DNA of 64,000 bases, from assembly GCF_035994945.1 (NCBI RefSeq), contig NZ_CP108677.1, forward strand, positions 868,001-932,000, in the 5' to 3' direction. Within the stretch, counting starts at the first letter, position 1. Every line of letters begins with the position of its first letter. Under the pieces are notes generated by a model, which made no database searches, was not told the DNA's origin, and worked only from the letters and a program-made list of their open reading frames with translations. Position numbers and translations under genes: made by a program. The stretch comes from Streptomyces sp. NBC_01216. Its GTDB lineage: Bacteria; Actinomycetota; Actinomycetes; Streptomycetales; Streptomycetaceae. Positions 54,233 to 61,778 of the stretch are shown piece by piece.

Positions 54233-54931
54233 TCACGGCGCGGCGCCGAGCGCCTCCTCGAGGGCGCGGCGACACAGCGCGTCGGCACGCCGGGTGGTCT
54301 CGGGTATCCGATAGCGGGGCGCGAGGAGCAGGGTGTGCGCGCACGCCCGCTCCAGGGACACCCGGTGCCCCACGGAGACGAAGACGGGTTTCACGTCCCG
54401 CTGGGTGCGCAGAGCCCGTCCGACCTCCTCGCCGTCGGCGAGCAGCGGAGTGGAGTCGCCGCGGCCGGGCCCGGGGGGTGCGTAGCCGGCCGTGAAGGCG
54501 TTCTTCGCGACGCCGATGGACGGCAGCCCGGTGAGGACGCCGAGGTGACAGGCGAGTCCGAAACGGCGGGGGTGGGCCAGCCCGTGGCCGTCGCAGACAA
54601 GGAGGCCGGGATCGTGGCGCAGGGTGTCGAGCGCGGCGCGCACGGTCGGGATCTCACGGAAGGCGAGCAGCCCGGGTACGTACGGGAAGGAGACCCGGCC
54701 GACGGCTGTGGCCTCCTCGACCACGTCGAGGGTCGCCGCGTCCAGCACCACGGCCGCCGCCGCGACGAGGTCCCGCTCGTCGTCGTAGGCCACGTCGAGG
54801 CCCGTGACGTGTCCGGTGCCCGGTTCGGGGCCCTGCTCGTCGAGTACGAGCCGCGCGCTCAGTTCCCGCTGAAGGCGCCGGGCGGCGGACTCGTCGGCCG
54901 GCCAGCCCTCCGGAGTGTCGATGATGCTCAT
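54233..54931 (-). CDS. nfi: endonuclease V
   Basis: 232 residues. Cleaves DNA near deaminated bases such as inosine. Family motifs are GLDVAYDD, FPYVPGLLAFREIP, VCDGHGLAHPRRFGLACHLG and PSIGVAKN, with the acidic residues of the metal site in place. The start M-S-I-I-D-T-P-E-G-W is preferred; the longer frame begins inside a repeat copy. The repeat at 54948-55111 lies directly upstream. Confidence 0.95.
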   Translation of the reverse strand: MSIIDTPEGWPADESAARRLQRELSARLVLDEQGPEPGTGHVTGLDVAYDDERDLVAAAAVVLDAATLDVVEEATAVGRVSFPYVPGLLAFREIPTVRAALDTLRHDPGLLVCDGHGLAHPRRFGLACHLGVLTGLPSIGVAKNAFTAGYAPPGPGRGDSTPLLADGEEVGRALRTQRDVKPVFVSVGHRVSLERACAHTLLLAPRYRIPETTRRADALCRRALEEALGAAP

Positions 54932-54947
54932 GGTGCCGGCCAGTCTA

Positions 54948-55111
54948 AGAGCCTGTCGGGTGGCCTCTGACCGGGCGGTCACGGCAGGGCACGCACGCTG
55001 CCGGCGCTGCCGACATGCCCCGGTACTCCGCTACAGCGGCATCCCGAAGCCTTGGAATCGCACACACCAGACCGCGCCCGCCGGTCGATCGAAGGTCACC
55101 CGACAGGCTCT
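54948..55111. repeat. dispersed TIR repeat, full-length copy 5 (164 bp, MITE-like)
   Basis: Terminal inverted repeats are perfect over 14 bases (GAGCCTGTCGGGTG and CACCCGACAGGCTC), extending to about 18 with one mismatch. Internal block 55021-55062 is identical to copy 3. There is no transposase inside and no clear target-site duplication. Confidence 0.85.
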
Positions 55112-55176
55112 CAGCGGTCGGCGGTCGAAGCCCCTTCGGGGTTGACTCGGGAGCCGCTGCCGCGCCTGACAGTCGG

Positions 55177-55245
55177 TCAGATCCGGGGCATGGCGAGGTA
55201 GAGGCCGCAGGCGTTCTCCAGGGCGCCCTCGGGGGTGCCGGCACA
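55177..55245 (-). pseudogene. possible C-terminal remnant of a lost gene
   Basis: A minus-strand frame ending C-A-G-T-P-E-G-A-L-E-N-A-C-G then LYLAMPRI and TGA has G/C in the third position at 21 of 22 codons. It lies beyond the SDR terminator and has no visible start. The parent gene is not identified. Confidence 0.25.
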
Positions 55246-55268
55246 TCGCCGCGATGCGCCAGGCGGGG

Positions 55269-55295
55269 GCGGTCCGGCCGGGTGGGCCGGACCGC
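55269..55295 (-). terminator. hairpin terminator after the SDR gene
   Basis: Perfect 11-bp stem GCGGTCCGGCC / GGCCGGACCGC with a five-base loop, 14 bases past the SDR stop. Confidence 0.75.
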
Positions 55296-55308
55296 TGGAC
55301 AGGGTGGC

Positions 55309-56070
55309 TCACACCTGTGCCATGCCGCCGTCCGCGAAGAGTTCGACGCCGGTGATGAAGCTGGAGGCGTCGCTGGAGAGGAAGACCGCGGCCTTCCCCA
55401 TCTCGCTCGGGTCGGCGATCCGTCCGGTCGGGTTGCCCACTCCCATGGCCTCGACGGCGGCGTCGACGCGGTCGGCTCCCTGAGCCATCGCCAGTGCGCT
55501 GCGCAGGGAGTCGGTGTCGACCGCGCCGGGGCTGAGGATGTTCATTCGGACGCCCGATCCCTTGGTGTCCTGGATCCAGGCCCGGATGAAGTTGCGTACC
55601 GCGGCCTTCGAGCCGCCGTACAGGCTCATCCCGCGCGGCGGCTGGATGGACGCCGTGGAGCCGATGATGACGACGGTGCCGCCGGGCGGCAGCAGTGCGA
55701 GCGCGGGCTGAACGGTGAAGAGGACACCCTTGGCATTGACGTTGAAGGTCCGGTCGAACTGCTCCTCGGTGATGGCGCCGAGCGGGGCGTGCGCGCCGAT
55801 CCCGGCGTTGGCCACGACCGCGTCGAGTCGCCCGTGACACTCCTTCACCTGTCGGTAGGCGGCCTCCATGTCCACGAGCCTGGTGACGTCGGCCACGATC
55901 CCCGAGCAGTTCGGCCCGATCGCCGCGACCGCCTCGTCGAGCGCCTCCTGGTGCAGGTCGATGATGACCACGCGGGCGCCGTTGGCAACAAACTCCTGGG
56001 CGATGCCCAGGCCGACCCCGGACGCGCCGCCCGTGACGACGGCGACTTTTCCTGCGAGCGAGAGACTCAT
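55309..56070 (-). CDS. short-chain dehydrogenase/reductase
   Basis: 253-residue classical SDR. The cofactor motif is VVTGGASGVGLGIAQEF, with Asp in VVIIDLHQEAL suggesting NAD(H). VVANAGIG follows, and the catalytic triad residues are Ser in IIGSTAS and Tyr/Lys in SLYGGSKAA. GGAGAAG precedes the ATG. It is divergent from a TetR gene with a 24-bp palindrome between them, so the pair is probably co-regulated. Substrate unknown. Confidence 0.93.
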   Translation of the reverse strand: MSLSLAGKVAVVTGGASGVGLGIAQEFVANGARVVIIDLHQEALDEAVAAIGPNCSGIVADVTRLVDMEAAYRQVKECHGRLDAVVANAGIGAHAPLGAITEEQFDRTFNVNAKGVLFTVQPALALLPPGGTVVIIGSTASIQPPRGMSLYGGSKAAVRNFIRAWIQDTKGSGVRMNILSPGAVDTDSLRSALAMAQGADRVDAAVEAMGVGNPTGRIADPSEMGKAAVFLSSDASSFITGVELFADGGMAQV

Positions 56071-56275
56071 CTTCTTCTCCTCTGAATGAGTGGATTGCCA
56101 TGCGCCGCGTTCGCAGCGGGAGTCGTGCGGAATGTGAAAACCCAGGGCGTGACGGGGCCGGGGGCTGGTGACCTACCCGTGGTTCCCGGGACCGTGGCCG
56201 CGCTACGTCGGAAATGCGGAACGGAGGCCCGCATCCGCTCGTGTGCGGCGGATGCGGGCGCGTATGCCCTAGAGT

Positions 56276-56299
56276 GGAACTGGAGGCGCCTCCAGTTCC
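56276..56299. promoter_or_regulatory. perfect 24-bp TetR operator between SDR and TetR genes
   Basis: Arms GGAACTGGAGGC and GCCTCCAGTTCC are perfectly complementary. A partial second copy (GTGGAGGCGTCGCC) follows at 56310-56323. It sits 57 bases before the TetR start. Confidence 0.9.
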
Positions 56300-56355
56300 C
56301 TCACTGTAAGTGGAGGCGTCGCCGGTTAGCAAGCCGGGACTACAGGAGACCGCGG

Positions 56356-56931
56356 ATGGCCAGAGAGACAGGGCGCCCGCTACGGGCCGACGCGCAGCGC
56401 AACCGGGACAAGATCCTCTCGGCCGCGGTGCGCGTCTTCGCCGAAGAGGGACTGGAAGCGCACCTGGAGCGCATCGCCAAGGAGGCCGGCGTCGGCTCCG
56501 GCACGCTCTACCGCAACTTCCCCACCCGGGAGATCCTCATCGAGGCCGCCTACCGCAACGAGCTGGTCCGGCTGTGCGACGCCGCCCCCGACCTGCTCGC
56601 CGCGCTGGCCCCGCGCGAGGCCCTACGCGCCTGGACGGGCCGCTTCATCGACTACGCGACCGCCAAACTCGGCATGGCCGACGCCCTGCGCGCCCTCGTC
56701 GAAACCGGTGCCAACCCCTACGCCCAGAGCCACGAGATGATGATGGCCGCCCTCACCTCGCTCCTGGACGCCGGCATCGAAGCCGGCACCATCCGCTCCG
56801 ACATCAGCGCCACCGACATGTTCGCCGCCCTCACCGGCATCGCCCTCACCTCGGGGAAGCCGGAACAGCGAGAGCAGGCCGAACGCCTCCTCGACCTCAC
56901 CCTGGACGGCCTGAGCACCGACCGGCGCTGA
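56356..56931 (+). CDS. TetR-family regulator
   Basis: 191 residues. The helix-turn-helix is near the N-terminus (RDKILSAAVRVFAEEG; LERIAKEAGVGSGTLYRNFP). A helical ligand domain follows (EALRAWTGRFIDYATAKLGM). The ATG at 56356 has AGGAG seven bases upstream; a longer frame from 56086 crosses the operator and is rejected. It probably represses itself and the divergent SDR through the 24-bp palindrome. Confidence 0.92.
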   Translation: MARETGRPLRADAQRNRDKILSAAVRVFAEEGLEAHLERIAKEAGVGSGTLYRNFPTREILIEAAYRNELVRLCDAAPDLLAALAPREALRAWTGRFIDYATAKLGMADALRALVETGANPYAQSHEMMMAALTSLLDAGIEAGTIRSDISATDMFAALTGIALTSGKPEQREQAERLLDLTLDGLSTDRR

Positions 56932-57132
56932 CGGGCGGAAGCACCCACGACCTCACCGCCTCCGCGAGGGCCCACTCGCCGACCCGGTCGAACAGGGCGG
57001 AGGAGCAGGACTACGTCCTCGGACGCCCGTGGCCGATCCCCGGTGAGGCAAGCAGTTTCCGGGCGCGGGGGCGCCCTTGGTCGACTCCGGCACGTCGGCA
57101 CCGGCTGCGCGGCCGGCCGAACCCACGAACCG

Positions 57133-57321
57133 ACCTCGGGACAGAAGGAGGCCAACCGCGTCCTCGCCGTCGGACGCGCACCGGTCGAACACGGCATCGC
57201 CCGCCTCAAGACCTGGCGGATCCTCACCGAACTCCGCACCGACCCCGCCCGCGCCACCCGGCTCCTGCGAGCTCGGCTCGTCCTGACGAACCTCGAATCC
57301 TCCGTCGCACCCACAGCATGA
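57133..57321 (+). pseudogene. transposase remnant (IS5-like DDE, C-terminal part)
   Basis: The frame TSGQKEANRVLAVGRAPVEHG, then ARLKTWRILTELRTDPARA and LLRARLVLTNLE matches the C-terminal end of IS5-family transposases common in Streptomyces, with the glutamate of the DDE triad in PVEHG. The N-terminal and central parts are absent; the preceding 200 bases give no continuous transposase frame. Confidence 0.75.
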
Positions 57322-57408
57322 TGGCCCCCGAGGGACTTCCGGCGGCGCCCGTCGCGGGCCCGGGACGGCTCCCGGGGGCGCCCGCGCCGCCCAGGTAGCC
57401 TGGCGATC

Positions 57409-57708
57409 ATGTTCGTACTGGAATTGACCTACACCGCGCCCGTCGAGCGCGTCGACGCCCTGCTGGACGCGCACGTCGAATGGCTCGACGCTCAGTACGC
57501 CGCCGGGGTGTTCCTCGCATCCGGTCGCAAGAATCCCCGCGATGGCGGGGTGATCATCGCCGCCGGGGTCGACCGCGAGGCGATCGAGCGGATCGCCGCG
57601 GCCGACCCCTTCTCCACCGAGGGGGTGTGCGCCTACCGGATCACGGAGTTCTACGCCACCAAGACGGCGCCCGAACTCGACTCCTACCGGGAGCAGTTGC
57701 CCGCGTAG
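57409..57708 (+). CDS. YciI-family protein
   Basis: 99 residues with the ferredoxin-like YciI fold. The conserved histidine/aspartate pair lies in LLDAHVEWLDAQYAAG, and FLASGRKNPRDGGVIIA and DPFSTEGVCAYRITEF are typical. Possible dehydratase or accessory function; the specific role is unknown. Lies 87 bases after the transposase relic. Confidence 0.88.
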   Translation: MFVLELTYTAPVERVDALLDAHVEWLDAQYAAGVFLASGRKNPRDGGVIIAAGVDREAIERIAAADPFSTEGVCAYRITEFYATKTAPELDSYREQLPA

Positions 57709-57765
57709 CCGGCCGCGAAGGGTGCGCGGCGGCGGAAGGGCCGGGAAATCCGGCCGGAAGCGACC

Positions 57766-58846
57766 TCAGCGACGCCCCCACCGGGCGATCCGCCCCCGCT
57801 CTCCGGAGGCCCAGCAGGCGCCGTCGCGGGTGCAGTCGACGGTGTCGTACGAGCCGTCGTCGACCGTGCGCCAGGTGTGGCCGCCGTCGGTCGTCAGGTC
57901 CGTGCCGGTGGGCCCGACGGCGAGCGCGGCCGAACGTCCGCGCGGGAGCCAGGCGACACCGGAGCGGTAGGCGGGCGGTGGCGCGGCGGCCGGCCGCCAG
58001 CTGCGCCCGGCGTCACCGGTGACCGCCGCCGCCCGGGGTGAGGGCTGGTCCGCCCGGTAGTCGCCGCCGACCGCGAGGCCGTGCCCGCGGTCGCGGAAGG
58101 CGAGCGCGAAGACGCCCCGGGCCGGTTCGCCCGCCGGGATCGTCGACTCCACCGCCCTCCAGGTCAGCCCGCGGTCGGCGGAGTGCAGGACCCGGGCGGC
58201 GGCCCCGCCGCCGGTCGCCAGCCAGACGTCCGCGGGCCCGGAGGAGACCAGGCACTGGCCGCTCGCGGCGAAGCCCGCCTCGCCGGGCTGCGCGGCCGGC
58301 ATCCCGCGGTCGGGCAGCACCCGCCAGGACCGTCCGCCATCGCGCGTGGCCAGGACGCGGAACTTCCCCTCGACGGGGTCGCTCATGGCGAGGCCGTGCC
58401 GACGGTCGAAGAAGGTCATGCAGTCGTAGAAGGCGCGCGGGTCGGTGTTGCGGAAGGACTCCGTCCAGGTGGCTCCGCCGTCCTCGGTCCGCAGCACCCG
58501 CGACGCCTCCCCCTCTCCGATCGCCAGGACCACCGCGCGCCGGGCGTCGAACGCCTCGACGTCGCGGAACTCCAGCGCCTCCGCTCCCGGTGGTGAGACG
58601 TCGCGCCACGTGCGCCCCGCGTCGGTGGTGCGCAGCACCGTCCCCTTCGAGCCCGCGGCCCAGGCCGTCGCCCGGTCGACCGCCGCGAGGCCGCGGAAAC
58701 GCGCGTCCGTGCTCGTCGTGGTGAGCTGCCAGCCGGCCGCGGCCGTGGGTCTCCCCGGCCTGCGCGGGGAGAGGCGTGGCCAGGGCGAGTGCCGCCCCGG
58801 TCAGCCCCACCGACATCGTTCGTCTCGTCTTGCCCATAGGCGTCAT
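57766..58846 (-). pseudogene. secreted BNR/WD40-like repeat protein, frameshifted near the N-terminus
   Basis: The main frame (stop at 57766) carries many BNR/Ycf48-like repeats (LRTTDAGRTWRDVS, TRDGGRSWRVL, HSADRGLTWRAVE, TTDGGHTWRTVD), a beta-propeller of about 300 residues. A good signal peptide (MGKTRRTMSVGLTG, then AALALATPLPAQA) starts at 58846 or 58837 but is in another frame; a one-base change near 58745-58765 would join it to WQLTTTSTDARFRG. The gene is thus either broken or contains a sequencing error. With the repair it would be a secreted or membrane-associated propeller of about 358 residues. Confidence 0.8.
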
Positions 58847-59110
58847 GGCGCCGGAAGCTAGCCGACCGCGAACATCCCGTCCAGGGTGCCTCCCCCGCCA
58901 CACGTGCGGGGTGGCGGGGGCGCGCCGTTCCCGCGTCGCGGCCCGCGTCGGGCACCTTGTCGATGGGCGGACCCGGGCGCAGGCGCGAGACCGCGAGGCC
59001 GGTGACACAGCTCACGTGCCACCGGAGTGCACGTTCCGCTTCGATCGTTCGTCTTCCTCGTTGTCAGGGAAGACGACAGGAATCCGAAGCCGCGCGACAG
59101 GAGCTGGCCC

Positions 59111-59527
59111 TTGCCCACCGTCATAGAACAGGCAGTCCAGGCGCGACTGGTCGCCTCCGCACCGAGGATGGAGACCGTCCCCGCCATGCTGCGGTACGAC
59201 CGCGGCGACCCCTACGCGGTGAGCATGATCTTCCCGCCCCGGGCGACGCTGGTGGATGTCGAGGTGGCGTGGGCCTTCTCCCGCGAACTGCTGGTCCAGG
59301 GTGTGGAAGGACCGGCCGGCGAGGGGGACGTACGGGTGCGCCCCTACGGGTACGACCGCACCGTGGTCGAGTTCCACGCCACCGAAGGCGTGGCCGTCGT
59401 GCACATCCGTACCGAGGAGCTGCGCCGCTTCCTGGAGCGTGCGCAGCATCTGGTGCCGAGCGGCCGGGAGCACCACTACCTGGACTGGGACCAGGACCTG
59501 GCACAGCTCCTCGACGGCTACACCTGA
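59111..59527 (+). CDS. ssgD: SsgA-like sporulation/cell-division regulator (SALP)
   Basis: 138 residues. SALP hallmarks are LRYDRGDPYAVSMIFP, VEVAWAFSRELLVQGV and VRVRPYGYDRTVVEFHA. SALPs guide peptidoglycan synthesis and septation in sporulating actinomycetes. TTG at 59111 is the start, with AGGAG seven bases upstream; the longer frame from 59027 adds unlikely sequence. The symbol rests on remembered gene order next to an ABC-F gene in S. coelicolor (SCO6722); the SALP family is firm but the paralogue is less so. Confidence 0.9.
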   Translation: MPTVIEQAVQARLVASAPRMETVPAMLRYDRGDPYAVSMIFPPRATLVDVEVAWAFSRELLVQGVEGPAGEGDVRVRPYGYDRTVVEFHATEGVAVVHIRTEELRRFLERAQHLVPSGREHHYLDWDQDLAQLLDGYT

Positions 59528-59632
59528 CGGAGCCCGTCGGCGGCGGTCCGGCCGCTAATTCGATTGCGGCGCCCGTCGGGCCCTGCGTACCGTCCTGACC
59601 TGGCCCTGTTGTCGCCCGATCGGAGAAGGCCG

Positions 59633-59644
59633 TTGCTCGTCTGA
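59633..59644 (+). CDS. possible three-codon leader (TTG-CTC-GTC-TGA)
   Basis: A micro-ORF M-L-V lies seven bases after the GGAG of GGAGAAGG (59622-59629), 142 bases before the ABC-F start. CTGAGGT and ACCTCGG downstream (59641-59702) can pair imperfectly. The arrangement resembles ribosome-mediated attenuation leaders; function is inferred only. Confidence 0.35.
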   Translation: MLV

Positions 59645-59786
59645 GGTTCGAGACACCGTGCCGCGCGTGCCCTGTGTGCCGCGTGTGCCGTCTTCGACCT
59701 CGGCGTACGAGCTTTCCACCGCCTGCCCGCGCCCTCGGTGTCTCACCCGTTGCCCCAGCCCACGCTCTTGCAACAGGGAGGCCCTC

Positions 59787-61430
59787 GTGGCAGTCCGACC
59801 CACGTTCATCACCTGCTCGTCCCTTTCCTTCTCCTGGCCGGACGGCACGCCCGTCCTGGACGACTTCCGGCTCACCGTCGGCCCCGGCCGCACCGGGCTC
59901 ATCGGTCTCAACGGCTCCGGGAAGTCGACCCTCCTGAAACTGATCGCCGGGGAGCTGCCACCCACCGCCGGCACGGTCCGCACGGTCGGCGAGGTCGGCC
60001 ATCTCCCGCAGAACGTGGTCCTGGACACCGCGCTGCGGGTCGACGAGGCCCTCGGCATCGCCCGCGTCCGGGCCGCGCTGCACGCCATCGAGTCCGGTGA
60101 TCCGGCCGACGCGCACTTCGCGACGGTCGGCGACGACTGGGACGTGGAGGAACGGGCCCTGGCCACGCTCGACCAGCTCGGCCTCGGTCAGATCGGTCTC
60201 GACCGCACCGTCGGCGAGGTGTCCGGCGGCGAATCCGTCCTGCTGCGGCTCGCCGCGCTGCTGCTCGCGCGGCCGGACGTCCTGCTGCTCGACGAGCCGA
60301 CCAACAACCTCGATCTGCGGGCACGCCACCGGCTGTACGAGGCGGTGGACGCGTGGGCCGGGGTACTGGTCGTGGTCAGCCACGACCGTGAACTCCTGGA
60401 GCGCGTCGACCAGATCGCCGATCTGCACGACGGCGAGGTCACCTGGTACGGCGGCGCGTACTCCGCGTACGAGGCGGCACTCGAAGCCGAACAGGACGCG
60501 GCACAGCGCATGGTGCGGGTGGCCGAGGCCGACGTCCAGCGTCAGAAGCGCGAACTGTCCGACGCGCAGATGAAGTTGGCGCGGCGCAAGCGATACGCGC
60601 AGAAGAGCGCTCAGAACAAGGTGGTACCGAAGATCGTCGCCAACGGCCGCAAGGCCGAGGCCCAGGTGTCGGCGGGCAAGCACCGTACCCTGCACGCCGA
60701 GCGGCTCGACGCGGCGCGGGAGCGGCTGGACGCGGCGGTGGAGGCGGTGCGGGACGACGACGAGATCCGTGTCGAGCTGCCACGCACCGTCGTCCACCCG
60801 GGGCGCGAGGTCCTCGGCCTGCGTGACCTGGAACTGTCTTACGGGGCGCGGGTGAAGGGAGAATGGGAGCTGCGCGGACCGGAACGGATCGCGCTGGTCG
60901 GGCGGAACGGAGCCGGTAAGACGACGCTGCTGCGGACCATCGCGGGGGAACTGGAACCGCTGGCGGGCGAGGTGGTGGCCAAGGTCCCGTTGCGTTTCCT
61001 GCCCCAGCGGCTCGACCTGCTCGACGAGGAGCTGAGCGTCGTGGAGAACGTCGCCCGCTTCGCGCCCGGCGCGACGGTCAACGAGGTGCGGGCGCGGCTC
61101 GCGCGGTTCCTCTTCCGGGGAGCGCGGGCGGACCGGCCGGCCGGGACCCTGTCGGGCGGCGAGCGCTTCCGCGCGACGCTGGCCGCCCTGCTGTTGGCCG
61201 ATCCGGCACCGCGACTGCTGTTGCTGGACGAGCCGACGAACAACCTGGACATGGCGAGCGTCCGGAAGCTGACGGCGGCGCTGGAGGCGTACGAGGGAGC
61301 GCTGATCGTGGCCAGTCACGACGTGCCGTTCCTGGAGTCCCTGGGGATCACCCGGTGGCTGCTGCTCGACGGCGAACTGGGGCCGACGACGGCGGCGGCG
61401 GTGCGGCAGGGCCTGCCCGTACCACGCTGA
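59787..61430 (+). CDS. ABC-F family ATPase, probable antibiotic-protection type
   Basis: 547 residues with two ABC domains and no membrane helices. Walker A motifs are GLNGSGKST and GRNGAGKTT; signatures are VSGGESVLLRLA and LSGGERFRATLA; the Walker B regions read LLLDEPTNNLD in both halves. The inter-domain linker (about 240-330) is long and basic (KRYAQKSAQNKVVPKIVANG). GTG at 59787 has GGGAGG five bases upstream. I recall the syntenic S. coelicolor gene (SCO6720) as a tiamulin-resistance ABC-F called TiaA; that identity was not checked here. Confidence 0.92.
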   Translation: MAVRPTFITCSSLSFSWPDGTPVLDDFRLTVGPGRTGLIGLNGSGKSTLLKLIAGELPPTAGTVRTVGEVGHLPQNVVLDTALRVDEALGIARVRAALHAIESGDPADAHFATVGDDWDVEERALATLDQLGLGQIGLDRTVGEVSGGESVLLRLAALLLARPDVLLLDEPTNNLDLRARHRLYEAVDAWAGVLVVVSHDRELLERVDQIADLHDGEVTWYGGAYSAYEAALEAEQDAAQRMVRVAEADVQRQKRELSDAQMKLARRKRYAQKSAQNKVVPKIVANGRKAEAQVSAGKHRTLHAERLDAARERLDAAVEAVRDDDEIRVELPRTVVHPGREVLGLRDLELSYGARVKGEWELRGPERIALVGRNGAGKTTLLRTIAGELEPLAGEVVAKVPLRFLPQRLDLLDEELSVVENVARFAPGATVNEVRARLARFLFRGARADRPAGTLSGGERFRATLAALLLADPAPRLLLLDEPTNNLDMASVRKLTAALEAYEGALIVASHDVPFLESLGITRWLLLDGELGPTTAAAVRQGLPVPR

Positions 61431-61449
61431 GCCGCGGGCGTGCCGGGGA

Positions 61450-61488
61450 CGGCGGCCGGGCCGCGGCGGCGCCGTGGCCCGGCCGCCG
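61450..61488 (+). terminator. hairpin terminator after the ABC-F gene
   Basis: Perfect 13-bp stem CGGCGGCCGGGCC / GGCCCGGCCGCCG with a 13-base loop, 20 bases past the stop. Confidence 0.7.
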
Positions 61489-61712
61489 GGAACGCCGCGG
61501 GCGGTTCCCCTCCGGACCCGGGGCGTTCCGGCTCGGCATTCACGGTTCCGGTGACAGTGCCGCTTCGCGCGATCACTGGCGGGGGGTCGCCATGCGGAGG
61601 GCTTCAGGGCGGGACAAATCGCCGCGCCGACCCTCCCGAGCTGCACACATAACGCAATGTAAGCGGACATCGCGGAGACGGGCTTGGCCCAGCCCTCACG
61701 CGGCCTTTAACC
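61489..61712. other. intergenic region upstream of the desaturase operators
   Basis: About 220 bases with no supported gene. A less G/C-rich stretch (ACACATAACGCAATGTAAG, 61645-61663) may be part of the promoter region. Confidence 0.35.
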
Positions 61713-61742
61713 TACGGTTTCGTAACCTACGAGTGCGTAGGT
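61713..61742. promoter_or_regulatory. two tandem palindromic operators upstream of the desaturase
   Basis: TACGGTTTCGTA (61713-61724) and ACCTACGAGTGCGTAGGT (61725-61742) both follow TACG-N4-CGTA, with centres 15 bases apart. The second has perfect 7-bp arms. A TetR-type fatty-acid regulator is the likely binder. Confidence 0.8.
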
Positions 61743-61778
61743 AATTCCGCTTCCCCTTCTCCGCCCCCAGGAGTCCCC

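Noticed and set aside
54945..55244. Frames through repeat copy 5 resembling small hypothetical proteins
   Set aside because: They arise from the repeat itself and recur in copy 3; this looks like repeat sequence, not a gene.
59524..59545. Seventh copy of the dispersed repeat after the SALP gene (GAGCCCGTCGG)
   Set aside because: Only eleven bases match and there is no right end; too short to separate from chance.
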